Shown here: positions 25,063 to 37,817 of the stretch, piece after piece
Layout of the letters: every line of letters begins with the position of its first letter
How positions within the stretch are numbered: the first letter of the stretch is position 1
Assembly (NCBI RefSeq): GCF_033807575.1
Contig: NC_084720.1
Span: 14,329,570 to 14,393,569, forward strand
Source of the DNA: Cydia pomonella
Lineage: Eukaryota; Arthropoda; Insecta; Lepidoptera; Tortricidae
DNA: 64,000 bases
Direction: 5' to 3'
The notes under the pieces: model-generated
What the model saw: only the letters and a program-made list of their open reading frames with translations
The model's database searches: none
Told to the model about the DNA's origin: nothing
Position numbers and translations under genes: made by a program

Positions 25063-25639
25063 TCTTCGTTTTGCATTTTTTTTCGAGTACGATTTTTCTA
25101 GGACAACCTAGATTTAGACCCTCGATTTTGACCACCACACTCATATGGAAGGCTAAAGAATCATGCAGTTAGTATTATATGTTACATGTATGTCGCTTAT
25201 CAAGTTATAAAATAACCCTTGACGTAGCTCGACGAGGTTTATTGTTAACGTCTAATCAACATATAACAATTTTATACTCCATGAATGCAATGGCTCAACG
25301 ACTTTAATGACTAGAAGGCAATGTTAATGATAAAAACATTTGATTAGCTGTTTAATGTTTTATCTGTAACGTAATATATTGTAAAAAACAAGTTCTACTT
25401 ATATTCACTTGGTGTACAGAATTCCAGTCAGAACAATAAAAACTGGTTAAATAACTTTGTTATCTATCGAAAAAAGAACTACTTATTAAAATAATGAGGA
25501 GTGTAAACAGTCTGTAAGACATGTAAAGGTGATAAGTAGACACTATTAAAGTCTTGCTAGTACCTACGTGTTGTTGTTTGCTTGTATTAGAATGTTGCTT
25601 GCTATTACTTAGATCGCTTTACTAATACTTACTTATTAT

Positions 25640-25752
25640 AGTTCGTGTCATTCACGATGACGATGACTCTCAGATTGTCAAATCTAACCTTTGATAACAT
25701 AACATTACGAGTTACGAGTCAAGGCACGCGTCTTCGTGAATGACACGATCTA
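25640..25752. repeat. MITE family A, copy 2
   Basis: GTTCGTGTCATTCACGATGA and TCTTCGTGAATGACACGATC form the ends; TTGTCAAATCTAACCTTT is shared with the copy at 9858. Confidence 0.85.
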
Positions 25753-25829
25753 AATAAATACGAATAACTTTTCATGTATCTGTCTGTTACCTCTTCACGC
25801 AAATTGCTGGTAGAGATAGTTTAAGTCCC

Positions 25830-26140
25830 GGTATCATAGGATAGGGTTTTTTAACGATAATCAAACTTTACGATCCGGACACATTCCATTGAATATTTTG
25901 AATAAGTTCGCGTACCTTATGCGTAAAGTCAACTCAGAATTATGCACCTTATGCAATCGTGTCGAAGATGCGTATCATATTTTAATGGAATGTGCCCGAA
26001 ATGAGGGACCCGGGCGACGTCTTTTTAATGACAGTTCCACTGGATTGTGCAATACTTATCTGTATCCTATGTCAGAGGTGGTCGAAGGGAAAAAATTAGT
26101 AAACATTGTTAAGTGTGGTCTTAAGGACAGACAAGTGTGA
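25830..26140 (+). pseudogene. Non-LTR reverse-transcriptase C-terminus (CxxC..H..C module)
   Basis: The frame in register from about 25840 reads TLRSGHIPLNILNKFAYLMR then ELCTLCNRVEDAYHILMECA and ends TGA at 26138. CTLC-x8-H-x4-C with a preceding RSGHxPLN is the distal zinc-binding module of jockey/R1-like LINEs. The catalytic part is absent. Confidence 0.7.
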
Positions 26141-27225
26141 TTTAATTAAGTTTATTATATATATTAACTCTGTTAATTAAGTCTTCTTTTAACTTGGCGA
26201 CATATTCCGTTAAGAGGCTGTCAACACCCAATGTCCTTGAAATTGATGTTACTTAAACAGTTTTTGAAGAAAGACTATTTGTTTTAGTCAAGTAAGAAAA
26301 ATATATGTTCATATTAATTATATTTCTAAGACCGTGGTTGTAATTTGCAAAATAATTGCAAAGATTGGTCTTAAAATCACAATTAAACGGTTCTATGTCT
26401 TTATTGTTTTGACTTATGGGTCTGCAATTAAAATCACAATTTCAAAACATTTATATCTAAACCGTGGTTGAGTTACACTAATAATCCACTTTTTTTTATT
26501 AAATATTTTTCTTATTATTCCCTTGCCTAGGCCCAGTAACATGCGACAGTGCTATCTCATTTACTCCGATACAAATAGACAGTGTGCGCGCTTTAGGTAT
26601 TGACAGCCTCTTAACGAAAAAGCTCCTTAAAAAATGAAAAAAAAAAACCTTGAAGGGGATAAAAAGGGCTGGATTTTACTACAGAAATAGCCATTCTCGA
26701 GCAGAAGTAAGTTAGTGTGATGTATTTCAATATTGTTCATGCAAAGACAAAGGGCAATCCTTAAGTTTTTAAACTACGAGTATATCTGCTTCTCATGGTT
26801 CCATTCTAACACAACCATAGTAGATAACAAATTAAAATGTCAAGTCCCATTCTTTCCAGTGCGTGTCAGGTATGTGGAATTGTGGATTCTACATTATTAT
26901 GGGCGTTTTTAGCGTCATATCATGTCTGTATTGTTTAGGCTCGCAAGTATGCCCCGTTAGTATTGGCACACCCGTTGCCGTTTTAGCATTTTCATATTTA
27001 TTAATATCTTCAGTTTCTTTATGTGTAATGTAGATTTCATTTGATCTCTCGTCGAAGCGTTTATCGAGGTTGCACCAGCTACTGCTTTGAAGTCCAGGAT
27101 CCGGTTTCAAAGTTTATCTCCTCAAACAAAATAAATCACTTGCTATTTATTTGTAAAGTTAGTGCTACCGTAAAGAAAAACATCCGGAGAAAATCAGCCT
27201 AATCCCATCATGACCTATAATATAT
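26141..27225. other. No gene seen
   Basis: AT-rich with short frames. AAACCGTGGTTG and AATTGCAAA words recur at 26325-26465, perhaps a short repeat. Confidence 0.45.
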
Positions 27226-27227
27226 AC

Positions 27228-27450
27228 TTTACAGTACATATGGGGCTACTTTATAGCACTAGTGCGAGAAGTAGCATATTACGTTACTGTGTCGAACATT
27301 TAAAGGGCCATATGTACTGTAAAACGTTGTACGATACATGTGCGAATAGGTAATTCGCAACTCGTGTCGATTTAAAACACTCCCTTCGGTCGTGTTTTAA
27401 TTTATCGCCACTCGTTTCGAATTTCCTATTTTTCGCACTTGTATCGTAAT
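27228..27450. repeat. Two abutting palindromic MITEs
   Basis: TTTACAGTACATATG (27228) is inverted at 27309-27323. ACGATACATGTGCGA (27331) is inverted at 27433-27447 around TAAAACACTCCCTTCGGTCG, a core common in moth genomes. Confidence 0.75.
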
Positions 27451-27715
27451 GTACTATTCCCATCCAAGTTATATCACCGGTAAAACTGCTGCTTAACCAA
27501 ATCTTGATATCAGATAGCTATTACTATTAAGCTTGACTCATTTAGAACACAACTGGAAGAGCGTTAAGATGGAGGGTATGTAGTTTAGCTTTGAGGGAAA
27601 GCAGCCTAACCTGTACACTCCGTTTTTGAAGAACTCCATACTGTGTCCCTCGAGAAGACCTGGGCATGGAGCTCATTCCACAGCCGGAGGGTCCGAGCGT
27701 AAGGTACCTATATTT

Positions 27716-30336
27716 ACATTCTCCAGTGCCGGATTAAGAAATTTTGATGCCCTAAGCATTTATAGATCTTGGTGCCCCCTTTGCCTATATTGACAACATT
27801 GATTTTTTTTTGGTAAACTAAGTGACGTTCTTGGTCGCATTACTGCTGCAATTTGTATTTTCAATCCATTACTTATTTTATCAAGGAAATTGACAGTGCT
27901 GCAGCAGTAACGTTGCAACAGTAATGCTGGTGCAGTCGCCATCCTAATGTCACCTTTATCAAAGCATGCGTGAACTAAATGACTGAAATTACCTATATCT
28001 ATGATTGTGTACTTGCCTTCCCGGCTAACTATGTGATTAAAACCTGCTTTGGTTCACTTCACAAATAAACCCTAGAAGTAACATGACCAAAAGTAACCCG
28101 AAAGTTACATAAGGACTGAGGCCCAGAGGCAATTGTAAATTCGTATGTGCGACAGGGAGACAACACGTCGAACGTGGTTCACGGTTGACACTCAGTTGTT
28201 TCTACCGTGGCGGGCAATCGTGCGAGGCCGAAGGCCGAACTGCAGGATAGCAGTGCTTGGAATTGAACCAATGGTGGAAATAGTAAAAAAACGAATCCAA
28301 CGGCCATACTCATAATGTTGAAGATCCGGAGTGCCCACTTGGCGCTTCCGAGCAAGACCTAAAGGCGGAGTTGCGAGAGAGCTGGGTTTTGTGACTGAAA
28401 AAATAGCCAGTGTAAGCGAGGACTAAGGTCGAGCTCCACACAGGGTTGAAAAGAGAGCTTTTCTGAGAAGCGCATTCATGTGAGGCCAAAGGTCGAGCTT
28501 CAGCAGGGCCGAACTCTGGCAAGAATCTATGGCCAAGTGTCTTAAAAAACTAAGTCGAAAGCTAAATTAATAATCTTCATAAGGCTGAAAGCGCGGTCCG
28601 ATCGGCGCTTTTACGTATGAGGCCAAAGGCCACGCTGCAAGAAAGCAGAACTTGGAATTGACAAATTGTGTGAATGAGGCCGAAGGCTGAGGTCCTCATA
28701 AGGTTAGACGCCCGGGGAGTCTTATGGCGGCGCGCTATAAAAAAAACCAATGGCGAATTGTAAACATGGCATAATGCCCAGCCACGAGAGACTAAAGCCT
28801 GGATTTGGATCTGGACACATTTGGCTTAAGGCTAACTTTTACATAAAGTAAAAAGCCGAGTATGAATAAGACCTAACGAAATCGAACCAATTTTATTATG
28901 GCTCTCCTGCTGCTCGGCATTTGGCCTCGCTCAAAAGGGCACTTGATTAGAGTTAGTTGCAGCCGATGAAATAGGCGTTTCGAACCGAAGAATTTCTTTG
29001 GCAGGATTGGCCCCTAGGAGTTAGGACCCAAGGGTTGATTTAGTAAAAAAGTGGAGCCACCAAGTTTTGTAGTGTACATTTATAGAGGAGGGGGTGGGCT
29101 CTCAACTTTACTCGTACCTTGATATCTACATCAGTTAAGCTAGTAGGCTATGTTTGGTATCGTTTTCGTATAAATCGGGTATGCCGAACTCATTTACGAG
29201 TATGGTATCACATTGACACCATTCCGAAGTAGAAACATGTAAAATTTTCATTTTTTTTTATATTCCTCTTCACGCTTCAACCGCTGAACCAATTTAGTTG
29301 AAATTTGGTATAAAGATGGTTAGTTTAGTCCCAAGAAAGGACAGCATAGTTTTAATCTAAAAAAATCATCGCTAAGGATGTGTAAAGGAGGGTGGAAGTT
29401 TATGTGGGGAATCAATAACCGCTGCACCTATTTGAATGAAATGTGGTATGATCTATATTTTAGATTTTGTCGACAATGAGAACAAACGTAACTTAGAATC
29501 TAAACTTAAACAGTTATTGACCTCCGACTGACCGACTTCGCCGAAGCTAAAATAAACCTGAATCAAAAATCTGGGTGGCATCACTTTTTAATCACATCTT
29601 AGGAAACCAAATATTAATTCTGCTAAAGGAAACCTTTGGTTCAAATAAAACCGTATGCTTTTGGTTTTCGACCTTCGAGGGGCCCCGAACCTGCACTTTA
29701 GCCTTTGATTCCGTCATCAGTTTTTTATAATAAAACTTTGACAATTAGTTCGCACGAGCTTGGCCGTGTGCAATACGTCGCAAACCAATCTGGTGTGCAA
29801 GAGCTCGGGCAGCATGAGTGACAAATTCCGATCCTCGAAAATCTGTTAAGTTAAGACTTCGGTGCAAAGCCGAAGGCCGAGTTGCAACAGAGCGAAATTC
29901 GGACACGACATAATTATAAATTAAGACAAAAGTGTAGATCTACTATTAAATTCGACACTGAAGGCTGAAGAACAAGCTCCACGTAGGGTTGAAGACGAGT
30001 AGATTTCTAAAACTGAGCTCTACGTTGTGTGTAAGGCCCTTTGGCCCAAAGGCTGACAGATTTGCAGAATGCCGGAAATCAAAAATCAACCACGAACCAA
30101 TAGGTAAAGTATGATGAAAAAATAGCATAAAAGCATAATCCAAGCCTGATGGAATGGGCCCTCGTAGGGGCAAAGGCCTGCGTTGGAGACGCACTTACGT
30201 GCCCTATACACGACGTACAAAGTTTCATGTACAAACTACCCGTTTTTTTTTTCCCACGATTTTGGTGCCCCCCTAGACGTGGTGCCCTAAGCAAGTGCTT
30301 ATTTTGCTTAATGGTTAATCCGGCACTGACATTCTC
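27716..30336. mobile_element. Non-autonomous hAT element with 8-bp target duplication
   Basis: The element spans 27724-30328 (2605 bp). Its ends are perfect 14-bp inverted repeats CAGTGCCGGATTAA / TTAATCCGGCACTG. It is flanked on both sides by the identical 8-mer ACATTCTC (27716-27723 and 30329-30336). CAGNG ends with an 8-bp duplication are the hallmark of the hAT superfamily. The interior has no transposase frame; instead words such as GAGGCCGAAGGCCGA and GCAGAACTTGGAATTGA recur in degenerate series. Confidence 0.9.
29230..29560 (+). repeat. Secondary repeat within the hAT element
   Basis: Contains AACCAATTTAGTTGAAATTT and GGTATAAAGATGGTTAG followed by a GACCGACTTCGCCGAAGC end, words of a frequent lepidopteran repeat. 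Probably inserted into the hAT element. Confidence 0.45.
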
Positions 30337-30737
30337 TTAAAAACCAGGTCCGAGGAAGCTACATAAGGAGGAACCCTTGCAGCGCACGCTCTCCCGCTTC
30401 CTCAGACTCGAATCCTCGGATTTCTTATAAATAACATGATATACTAGTACCAAGGGTAATTTCCCCAGAGAACGTTCGAGTAGGTATTGTAAAACTAACA
30501 ACTTGTTTACTTAACTTCGGTTTATTCCGATAAAGTTAACAGACGACATTGCTTTTTTTAATTGGAATGGAATTAAAGTTGATTGTAGGTTTTTGTGTTT
30601 TGTAAATTTGAATACAATCGCGTGATCAATGAACAATCATACTTTATTTATTTAAATAAATGATGTAACTGGTTTATATGGATTCTAACAATAGGCTTTC
30701 TTATATTTGATAAGTATTTGCGATTCAATTAATGAAA

Positions 30738-30790
30738 TCATCTTGAGGAAACGTGACTAATCCCAATATAGCCCAGTTCCCCTCTAGATA
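30738..30790 (+). repeat. SINE family 2 fragment
   Basis: CATCTTGAGGAAACGTGACT then AATCCCAATATAGCCCAGTT matches the middle of the full copy at 44278-44330, much diverged. Confidence 0.55.
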
Positions 30791-30954
30791 GTATTCTTAC
30801 GAATATCGTGGAGGTTGCCCGTTAATAATGACGCTCTGATGTCCTTTTTTATTGCCTGTGTGCGCGACAGACAGGCAGACAGGCTAAGGCGGCTATGATA
30901 CACGTAAATTTACTTTACAAGAGGATCTACTTGGCTATTCCACTTCGTACGTTC

Positions 30955-31036
30955 GTTCGTCTATTTGCCCCTATCGCTGACTAAGCAAGAGCGATGGAAA
31001 GGCAGATAACGAAATTTCGATTTTCGCGGTTAGACC
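30955..31036. repeat. MITE of the GGCAGATAACGAAATTTCG type
   Basis: Right arm AAGGCAGATAACGAAATTTC then GATTTTCGCGG; the left arm is eroded. Relatives lie at 36272, 42005 and 63895. Confidence 0.65.
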
Positions 31037-32578
31037 TAAGAAGGCCTAGTCAGTCTTATAGGGTATAGGTACTACCTAGGAACCCTGATCTAGATGTATG
31101 CCAGGTTAACACAGGCCCGGCGTTGCAACCCCCCAAGAACTACGGCGTTTAAAATATTGAGCCCACGAAACTTTTTCGCCATGTCGATCGCAATTATCGT
31201 TATTAGTTCTCCCGTACCTGGCCAATACTTGGCCAATGCGGAACAGATATCATTAGATACAGCTGTACTGTATGTATAGGAAGTACTATCAGGATGCGCG
31301 GGCGTCGATCGTACAATCAAAAGCAATGAAATACGATCACTTTACATAAGCATTTTCATACATATTGACCTGTTTTTACAGCTCTTGAGTGTATTTGGTG
31401 CCGGCGCGTGCGACCATTTTGAACATCTACTATATTGGGTCGTAAGCCATTAGTAGCAATAAAAGTGTAGTTCGATTAAAGCTCGGTCTATTAACATGCT
31501 ATTTTTATACTGTTCCCTGTTATAAAATTATTTGATACACTCGAATCTTTATTTTGGTACCTACTGACGCCATCACTCTTTAAATATAAATCGAAGAAAA
31601 CAAGGTCTCACAAATAGGTATCCGACTGATATTTGCAATTGTATGTAATGAAACGACATTTGATGAATAAAAGTTTGAGTTTGAACGCGACTGTCAAAGC
31701 GTTAAGCCCCTTCTACACGGCTGTCAAAGCTTCCGGCCAAAGTGACCTTGCTGATTTCCAACCGTCTAGACAGTGAATTTGCTACCAAATTGGATCTTGA
31801 CCCGTCGGAAGCTTTGTTAGTCGCCATGTAGCACGGCCTTTACAGTACATGTTAAGATTTTTTCGAGCATTCTATAAAGAATAAATCAACGATATAGACA
31901 TATACACTGGCTTAAAGGACTCGCGTCCAGGCCATAATTGTTAAAAAAAAAAACATATACAATGGCAACTGTGTACATTTCCGGTGCGGTGAATTTCCGG
32001 AAATAAAGTAGGTACGTAGTTATCTTATCCTACATTTCCCGCCAGGGCTGTAATCCACTCTACGTGCCAAATTTCATCAAAATCGATTACTCGATACTCT
32101 TATATATTATATATCTTTTTGTTTGAATAGCTGTGCGACAATAAAATCAACAAAAACAGAATACCTATCTGACTACCATAATGCTACCACCCAATATAGG
32201 TTTAGCATTCCTAACCATTTAATTTTTATTTACTTTCAAGAAAATATGACAAAATAATAACATTCTCAAATTGAATAATAAAACCTAAAATCCAGGCCAC
32301 ATGCCCATCCAGTGGCCGAATGATAAACCTAATCAACTCAGTAGCGGACACATTGCCTGATAAACACTTGATAAATGCAGCTGCCATTCTAGCTCAGATA
32401 AACTATGATGTAACTGTACAGGGAACATAAAACAAACAATAAAACATAATTATTGGCACTAGAGTAATTGTAGCGGAGTAGCGTGGCTATTATTTTAATA
32501 AATGTGACTTTTAACACTTATACGGACACTCTTGACTGACCATTGGTAGGCTTTATGTACATAGTCACACCAGTTACC
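31037..32578. other. No gene seen
   Basis: A weak inverted pair (CACGGCTGTCAAAGCTTCCGG / GGAAGCTTTGTTAGTCG region, 31717-31835) suggests an eroded MITE. No coding signal. Confidence 0.45.
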
Positions 32579-32766
32579 GACAGGGAACCAGCAACCAAAC
32601 ACTTTTATCCAAAATAATATTTATTTATTTATTTAATAAGAGTAGGGCACCAATCTTCTAATACAGCAACACTGTGCAGCCACCAGTGTTGCCACATTAA
32701 AAAATCGGCTTCCTACCCTTATCTTCTTGAATAAAATTTGAAGTGTCGGATTGCTGGTTCCCTGTC
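32579..32766. repeat. MITE with GACAGGGAACCAGCAA ends
   Basis: GACAGGGAACCAGCAA (32579-32594) is perfectly inverted at 32751-32766. Interior has CAACACTGTGCAGCCACCAG / TGTTGCCAC. 188 bp. Confidence 0.8.
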
Positions 32767-32904
32767 AGTCCCTGTATGACTAATCAGTTAACAGTGTGGA
32801 CTTCCAGTTCGAGCACCATATTGATAGCCATGCCTCGTGATTAATTGCTTTGTTTTTTGCTCATTAATATTGTTTAAAGTGTAATATTGATATAGATATT
32901 GTTT

Positions 32905-33130
32905 GACAGCCGGTTTGGCCTAGTGGGTAGTGAACCTGCCTACGAACCTGATGGTCCCGGGTTCAAATCCTGGTAAGGGCATTTATTTGTGTGATGAGCA
33001 TGGATATTTGTTCCTGAGTCATGGGTGTTTTCTATGTAGTTCTCTAAGGACCCTCAACACAAGCCTTATTGAGCTTACCATCGGACTTAGTCAATTTGTG
33101 TAATAATGTTGTATAATATTTATTTTATTG
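32905..33130 (+). repeat. tRNA-derived SINE family 1, full copy
   Basis: A-box TTGGCCTAGTGGGTAG, B-box GGTTCAAATCC, GTTCCTGAGTCATGGGTG, CACAAGCCTTATTGAGCTTA, tail ATATTTATT. The TATATA tract is deleted here. Confidence 0.9.
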
Positions 33131-35386
33131 ATAGCTTATTATACAGTAAAATAATGTGGTTGTGTGCAGTGAATGGAGAATTAATCTTGAAACCACCATT
33201 ATGGAGTCAACGGCCGGTAGTCCATGTGCTCCTTGTAAAGTCCAGCTGTCTCTTTACAAGAGCTGATAAAATCACTGTACACTGTCTTGTACTAACCATA
33301 CAATTTTAGTCATGTTTAAAGTTCCTAAGACCTAGATACTGTCGAAATAGTCCCACTGGACTGAAGCCATAATTAAAAATAGAGAAGTTAACAGTGTGGA
33401 CAGGTTTAAGTTTTATAGCAGTCTATTACAGTATAAGATTAGTCCTTTACTACTTATATAAACTGAAATGTGACACAGATAATACCCATGTATTGAAATG
33501 AAATTTAATTTCTGATAATGGTCTAAGATATATTGGCAATGTGTCAATATGAATATTTTCTATCATTTATTTCTTATCACAAATCAATAACAGATGACAG
33601 ACATATTTCTCATAGCTTCTCCTACTATAACATCATTGTTTAGTATGGTTAACTAATGTCTAACGAAGGTCAAGTGTTTTTAACAAAACAGGTTTTTTTA
33701 CAGATACATAAACAATGTTTTGTTTAATTACTGAGTCAGGCCAATGTTAAATTTTCTAAGAAACTATCTTTGTATATGTAACCAAACAATAACGTCACTT
33801 TAGTATTTGTATGATCAAAGTACTTTTATTACCTAGATTATTTTATTTCAAACCTAATGGTTATGAGAGGGAATTACTTTTTTATATCACAGAAATAATA
33901 ATACAAAATTCATTCACAGGCCATATATGAGGAAAATGTATATTCACATACATGTTATTATACTCATTCACACTGAAATGACATGGATCTCTGTGATATA
34001 ACTGATAACAGGTAAATAACTATATGTGCATGAATCATGACATGAATCTATGCTGAAATTACCAGGATGAATTTGCCATAATACAGATAAATTGCAATAA
34101 TTATTCTTCTTTTTATGGCTTATAACAAATATATATACATTCTGCTATAGAAGCATTGACCACGGTAATATTTTTGGGAGTGTTGTCAATTTAAAATTAA
34201 TATCTACCTTTCTACTGTTTCATCCCTTTCAAGCATAGACAAGTTCTCATAAAAGTAACTGCTATTTATTTTATATGATTTAAAAAAAATTATTTTACAC
34301 ACTCATGAAGTTTACCATAATGGTGTCAATATATGCAATATAAATAAGACACAAGTACTAGGTATAGGGATTGAGTATTACTTCTATGAATTAGCTAGTG
34401 TTTGCATATTAGTCACACCTGATCATAAGTTGTTTATTATTTTATTCTTATGATCTGGCATGTCATTAAATTAGCTATAACATTACATCATTAAATGTAA
34501 GAATTTTATGACACTAAAGTATATTTATGCACTTAAGTAACACTGTTCACTATAGTCTGGCTAATCCAATTTTTCAGTAAACAAGAAGAAACAAAACTAT
34601 ACTCATCCCTTTCTTTTAGTACTCGCCTAAGACCTAGTATGTAATTATGAATCTCTCTATCTACATTTGAACGGAGACAGTCCCTGATCAAACTTTATAT
34701 ATATTTAGCAGGATTAAGTTAAGTTAGAAATTGTATCTGTTCTTGTGATTAAGTTAAGTTAGACTTCAATATCATGACCTCACAACAGTAGGATATAGTT
34801 TCAGCAAAAAACTACTTACATAGGAATAATAAATATATAACCAATTAGGAATAAGTATCCCTAATTTTTGACTAGGCAAATTGTGATATTTTGCATGATT
34901 TTTATAATGTTATACATGAATACCTAAATTTATGAATGGAATTAGTTTAGATAGGTAACAGAAAAAATAACAGGAAAAATAGTAGAAAGTACCTACAATA
35001 CATTTTGTTTAAGGAAAACAAGAAATATAATTAATTATTTTATCAATAATGATAAAATTAAGGTCATGTTCCTTGACTTCTTCATACTGCAAACTGCTTT
35101 TGTGTCTTCATTGAACTTTCCCATTGGTTCCTATTACTATGTTCTTATGGGTGTTGTCTGGTTTATCCTACAGGACTGGGATAGGACTTTCAGGTATAGG
35201 GACTAGTCTAAAAACAAACAAAAATAATAGAGTATAAGACCAATTGCTATTTGGCAAAGCCTATAAAAACGAACATAAGCTAAGGATTTAGATATTTGTG
35301 TCTTAACGTCCTAAGCACGAACATTTTTAAATTGACATATGATAATAAAATAAAAACACAAAGTCCAAAAATATATAGCGACTCAC
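33131..35386. other. Repeat-poor AT-rich stretch, possibly intronic
   Basis: About 2.2 kb without any of the repeat families seen elsewhere. A 21-codon plus-strand frame (MESTAGSPCAPCKVQLSLYK..) starts at 33200 in a fair initiation context but is too short to call. If the exon at 35387 is real, this would be its downstream intron on the minus strand. Confidence 0.35.
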
Positions 35387-35700
35387 CTGATCTGTCGACT
35401 TATTCAATTCCCAGTAAAAATAAATCCTTTAAAAATCACAAGCACAAAACATTGCAGTCTAAACTGGCGTTATCAAGACCACAGTCGCCAAAACCAGATC
35501 ACATAAAGAATATCACTTTGTTCCTCGCATCTCTAAACCCACTTAAAATCACTACACACACCAATCCTTCGCTGCCTACGATTTTATTATTAATTTACGA
35601 TATTAAGTCAAAACAGTACGATTACCGTGAGATAACACCAAATGTCAAAACAACAATACGAATCACTGACAGCAAAGTTAACCTGACTCACGCGTAAACA
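35387..35700 (-). other. Possible non-coding first exon of a minus-strand gene
   Basis: A strong donor, AGATCAG|gtgagt, lies at 35387 on the minus strand. A TCAGT initiator-like word lies near 35666, and a CpG-rich island (35846-36010) is upstream. The plus-strand frame 35296-35697 is probably a chance frame opposite it. No downstream coding exon was found to the left, so the gene, if real, must splice out of the window or into sequence I could not recognise. Confidence 0.35.
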
Positions 35701-35845
35701 ACGTCAACGCAGAGAAAGTGAAGGAAAGTGGCAAACGTACTGATAAAAAATATGTAAAATAGAGATCCTATTTTAAAATTAATTAATTTACTTTAAAATA
35801 AATAAATTAGTCACACGGTTATCGGTATACATTTAAAAAATTATG

Positions 35846-36010
35846 CTACCGCGCAGTCGTGCCGCGCAGAGTGAGAGGAGCGCAGAGCAAAGTTCGGGCG
35901 AGTCGAGGTGCTATGCGGCGACTGACTCTGAATGACAGCCGATGCGCCGAGTTGCCCGAGTTGAATCGCTCGCACAGCTCGCATTCACAAATCGCAATCA
36001 ACGCAATCAT
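35846..36010. promoter_or_regulatory. CpG-rich island, putative promoter
   Basis: Many CG dinucleotides (for example GCGCAGTCGTGCCGCGCAG, GATGCGCCGAGTTGCCCGAG) in otherwise AT-rich surroundings, next to the possible first exon. The only comparable spot in the window is the candidate gene 1 promoter at 55.05-55.10 kb. Confidence 0.4.
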
Positions 36011-36271
36011 AAAATTGCAAACGACCGAATGAAATTAGTTATCGAGTGAGCGCGAACACTTAATTTTTAAACTTTTAGGTAGGTAGTAGGTACTAAACTT
36101 CGTACATTGTTCATATAAATATAACTACAGTAGCTTCCCACTTGCGTAACGTAAATAGTAGTTTTCTAAATACCTACACATACACAAGCACTTAAATTTA
36201 TAACCATAAGTAAATACATCATAGGCAATTTCCGTAGGACTGTTAATTGGGAGGCAGAGGGTTTACCGTCA

Positions 36272-36360
36272 ACATCGAAAAATCGAAAAACGTTATCAGC
36301 CTCTCTCGCTCGAATAAAATATGCATGGGCGACAGAGAGGCAGATAACGATTTTCGATGT
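36272..36360. repeat. MITE with ACATCGAAAA ends
   Basis: ACATCGAAAAATCG and its complement enclose CGTTATCAGCCTCTCTCGCT / GACAGAGAGGCAGATAACG, the palindrome family also seen at 30955 and 63895. Confidence 0.75.
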
Positions 36361-36646
36361 TATCGGTAGGCTCTCAGTAATCGTTAAGTCCCAGGTTTCA
36401 GTAACTATTTTTTTTTCTTATATTATTTTCTTTGTATCTTAAAGATGTACACTTTAATTTATATTTACAATTCTTGTACAGCACAAATCACAAGTCTACC
36501 CACAGATGATATTTTATTTGTGTAAATTCCAGGGAGTTCTGTTATTGGCTATGCTTATAAGTACTCATGTTTTTTGTATATTATTCATTGTAAACGCTGT
36601 AGAACTTCTCAATAAATAAATTAAAAAAAAGGCGCCTCACAAAATA

Positions 36647-36974
36647 CTTCTTCTTCTTGGCGTTGTCCCGGCATTTTGCCACGACTCATGGGAGCCTGGG
36701 GTTTGCTTGGCAACTAATCCCGAGAATTGGCGTAGGCACTAGTTTTTACGAAAGCGACTGCTATCTGACCTACCAACCCACAGGGTAAACTAGGCCTTAT
36801 GGGGATTAGACCGGTTCCCTCGCGAAGTCACGATGTTTTCCTTCACCGAAAAGCGACTGGTAAATATCAAATGTTATTTCGTACATAAGTTCAGAAAAGC
36901 TCATTGGTACGAGCCGGGGTTTGAAGCCACGACCTCCGGATTGCAAGTCGCACGCTCTTAACGCTAGGCTTCCC
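36647..36974 (-). repeat. tRNA-derived SINE family 2, near-full copy
   Basis: Minus strand: head AGCCTAGCGTTAAGAGCGTG, B-box-like GGCTTCAAACCCCGG, CGGTGAAGGAAAACATCGTG, CTTTCGTAAAAACTAGTGCC, and a CAACGCCAAGAAGAAGAAG tail. Confidence 0.85.
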
Positions 36975-37525
36975 AAAAACCGCCTCACAAAAACACGTAC
37001 ATTTATGGTTTCTGAGGAAAATGCCTGTGAAATTTAAGGCCCCGTAGTGGTTCCAAATGCAAGTTAAATTTGGCCCACTTCCCGCTTTGCGATGAAGCTG
37101 AAAATTTGCATACATATGTAAGTCGGGTGACAATGCAATATCAAGCTAATTTGATGATGGAGACAGGAGGTAGCCATAGGAACTCTGTGATAAAACAACG
37201 CAACCTAATTGTGTTTGGGGTTTTTAGAATTGTCTCGATGAGTATTAGTTGCCTATGGAAAAAAAGTATATCTACAGTCAGCGATAAAAGCTTGTACCAA
37301 AAATGATATTAATGATACCTAGGTATTTCTAGTGTGAAATGACAACAATCAGTTCCGCTGCTGGGTATATTAAAAAGCAAGCAGCTGGTTCGTGCCTAAC
37401 GGTCCGCGGCTTATCTTTTATCACGACCACAGTTTAATTAATATTTAAATGTCAATGACATTGTGTTGGTTTTTAATGACAATGTAAACTAGAACACACT
37501 GTCGTACCTAGCAATTTTTTTTATG

Positions 37526-37755
37526 TACAGTCAGCATCAATAGTAGCGGATGAAACAACGCGCCAAAAGTATCTGATATTCCGGATATTTTTTCCAAATA
37601 TAGATAAATCCCTAAAATTTACGTTCAAAAGTGTATATTTTACCGTCTTAATTTATTCTACATATAGAACCATCACATTTTATTAAGCTGTTACAGATAG
37701 ATAGTGTAGATACTTTTGACACCTTGTTTGATCCGCTACTTTTGATGCTGACGTA
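37526..37755. repeat. MITE with TACAGTCAGCATCAA ends
   Basis: TACAGTCAGCATCAATAGTA and TACTTTTGATGCTGACGTA, extended by GCGGAT.AAACAA and AAAGTATCT, give arms of about 45 bp. 230 bp in all, with TA at both tips. A left-end relative lies at 37273. Confidence 0.85.
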
Positions 37756-37817
37756 GGTACCATGTATTATCACAAAGTAAATTGCTATAGATATAATAGA
37801 AGGCGTTTTGTTCTACT

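Noticed and set aside
24842..25111. 89-codon plus-strand gene
   Set aside because: Shadow of a LINE polymerase tail on the other strand.
35296..35697. 133-codon plus-strand gene
   Set aside because: Low-complexity Lys/Ser/Thr/Pro-rich composition, no domain, and it lies opposite a better-supported minus-strand exon signal.
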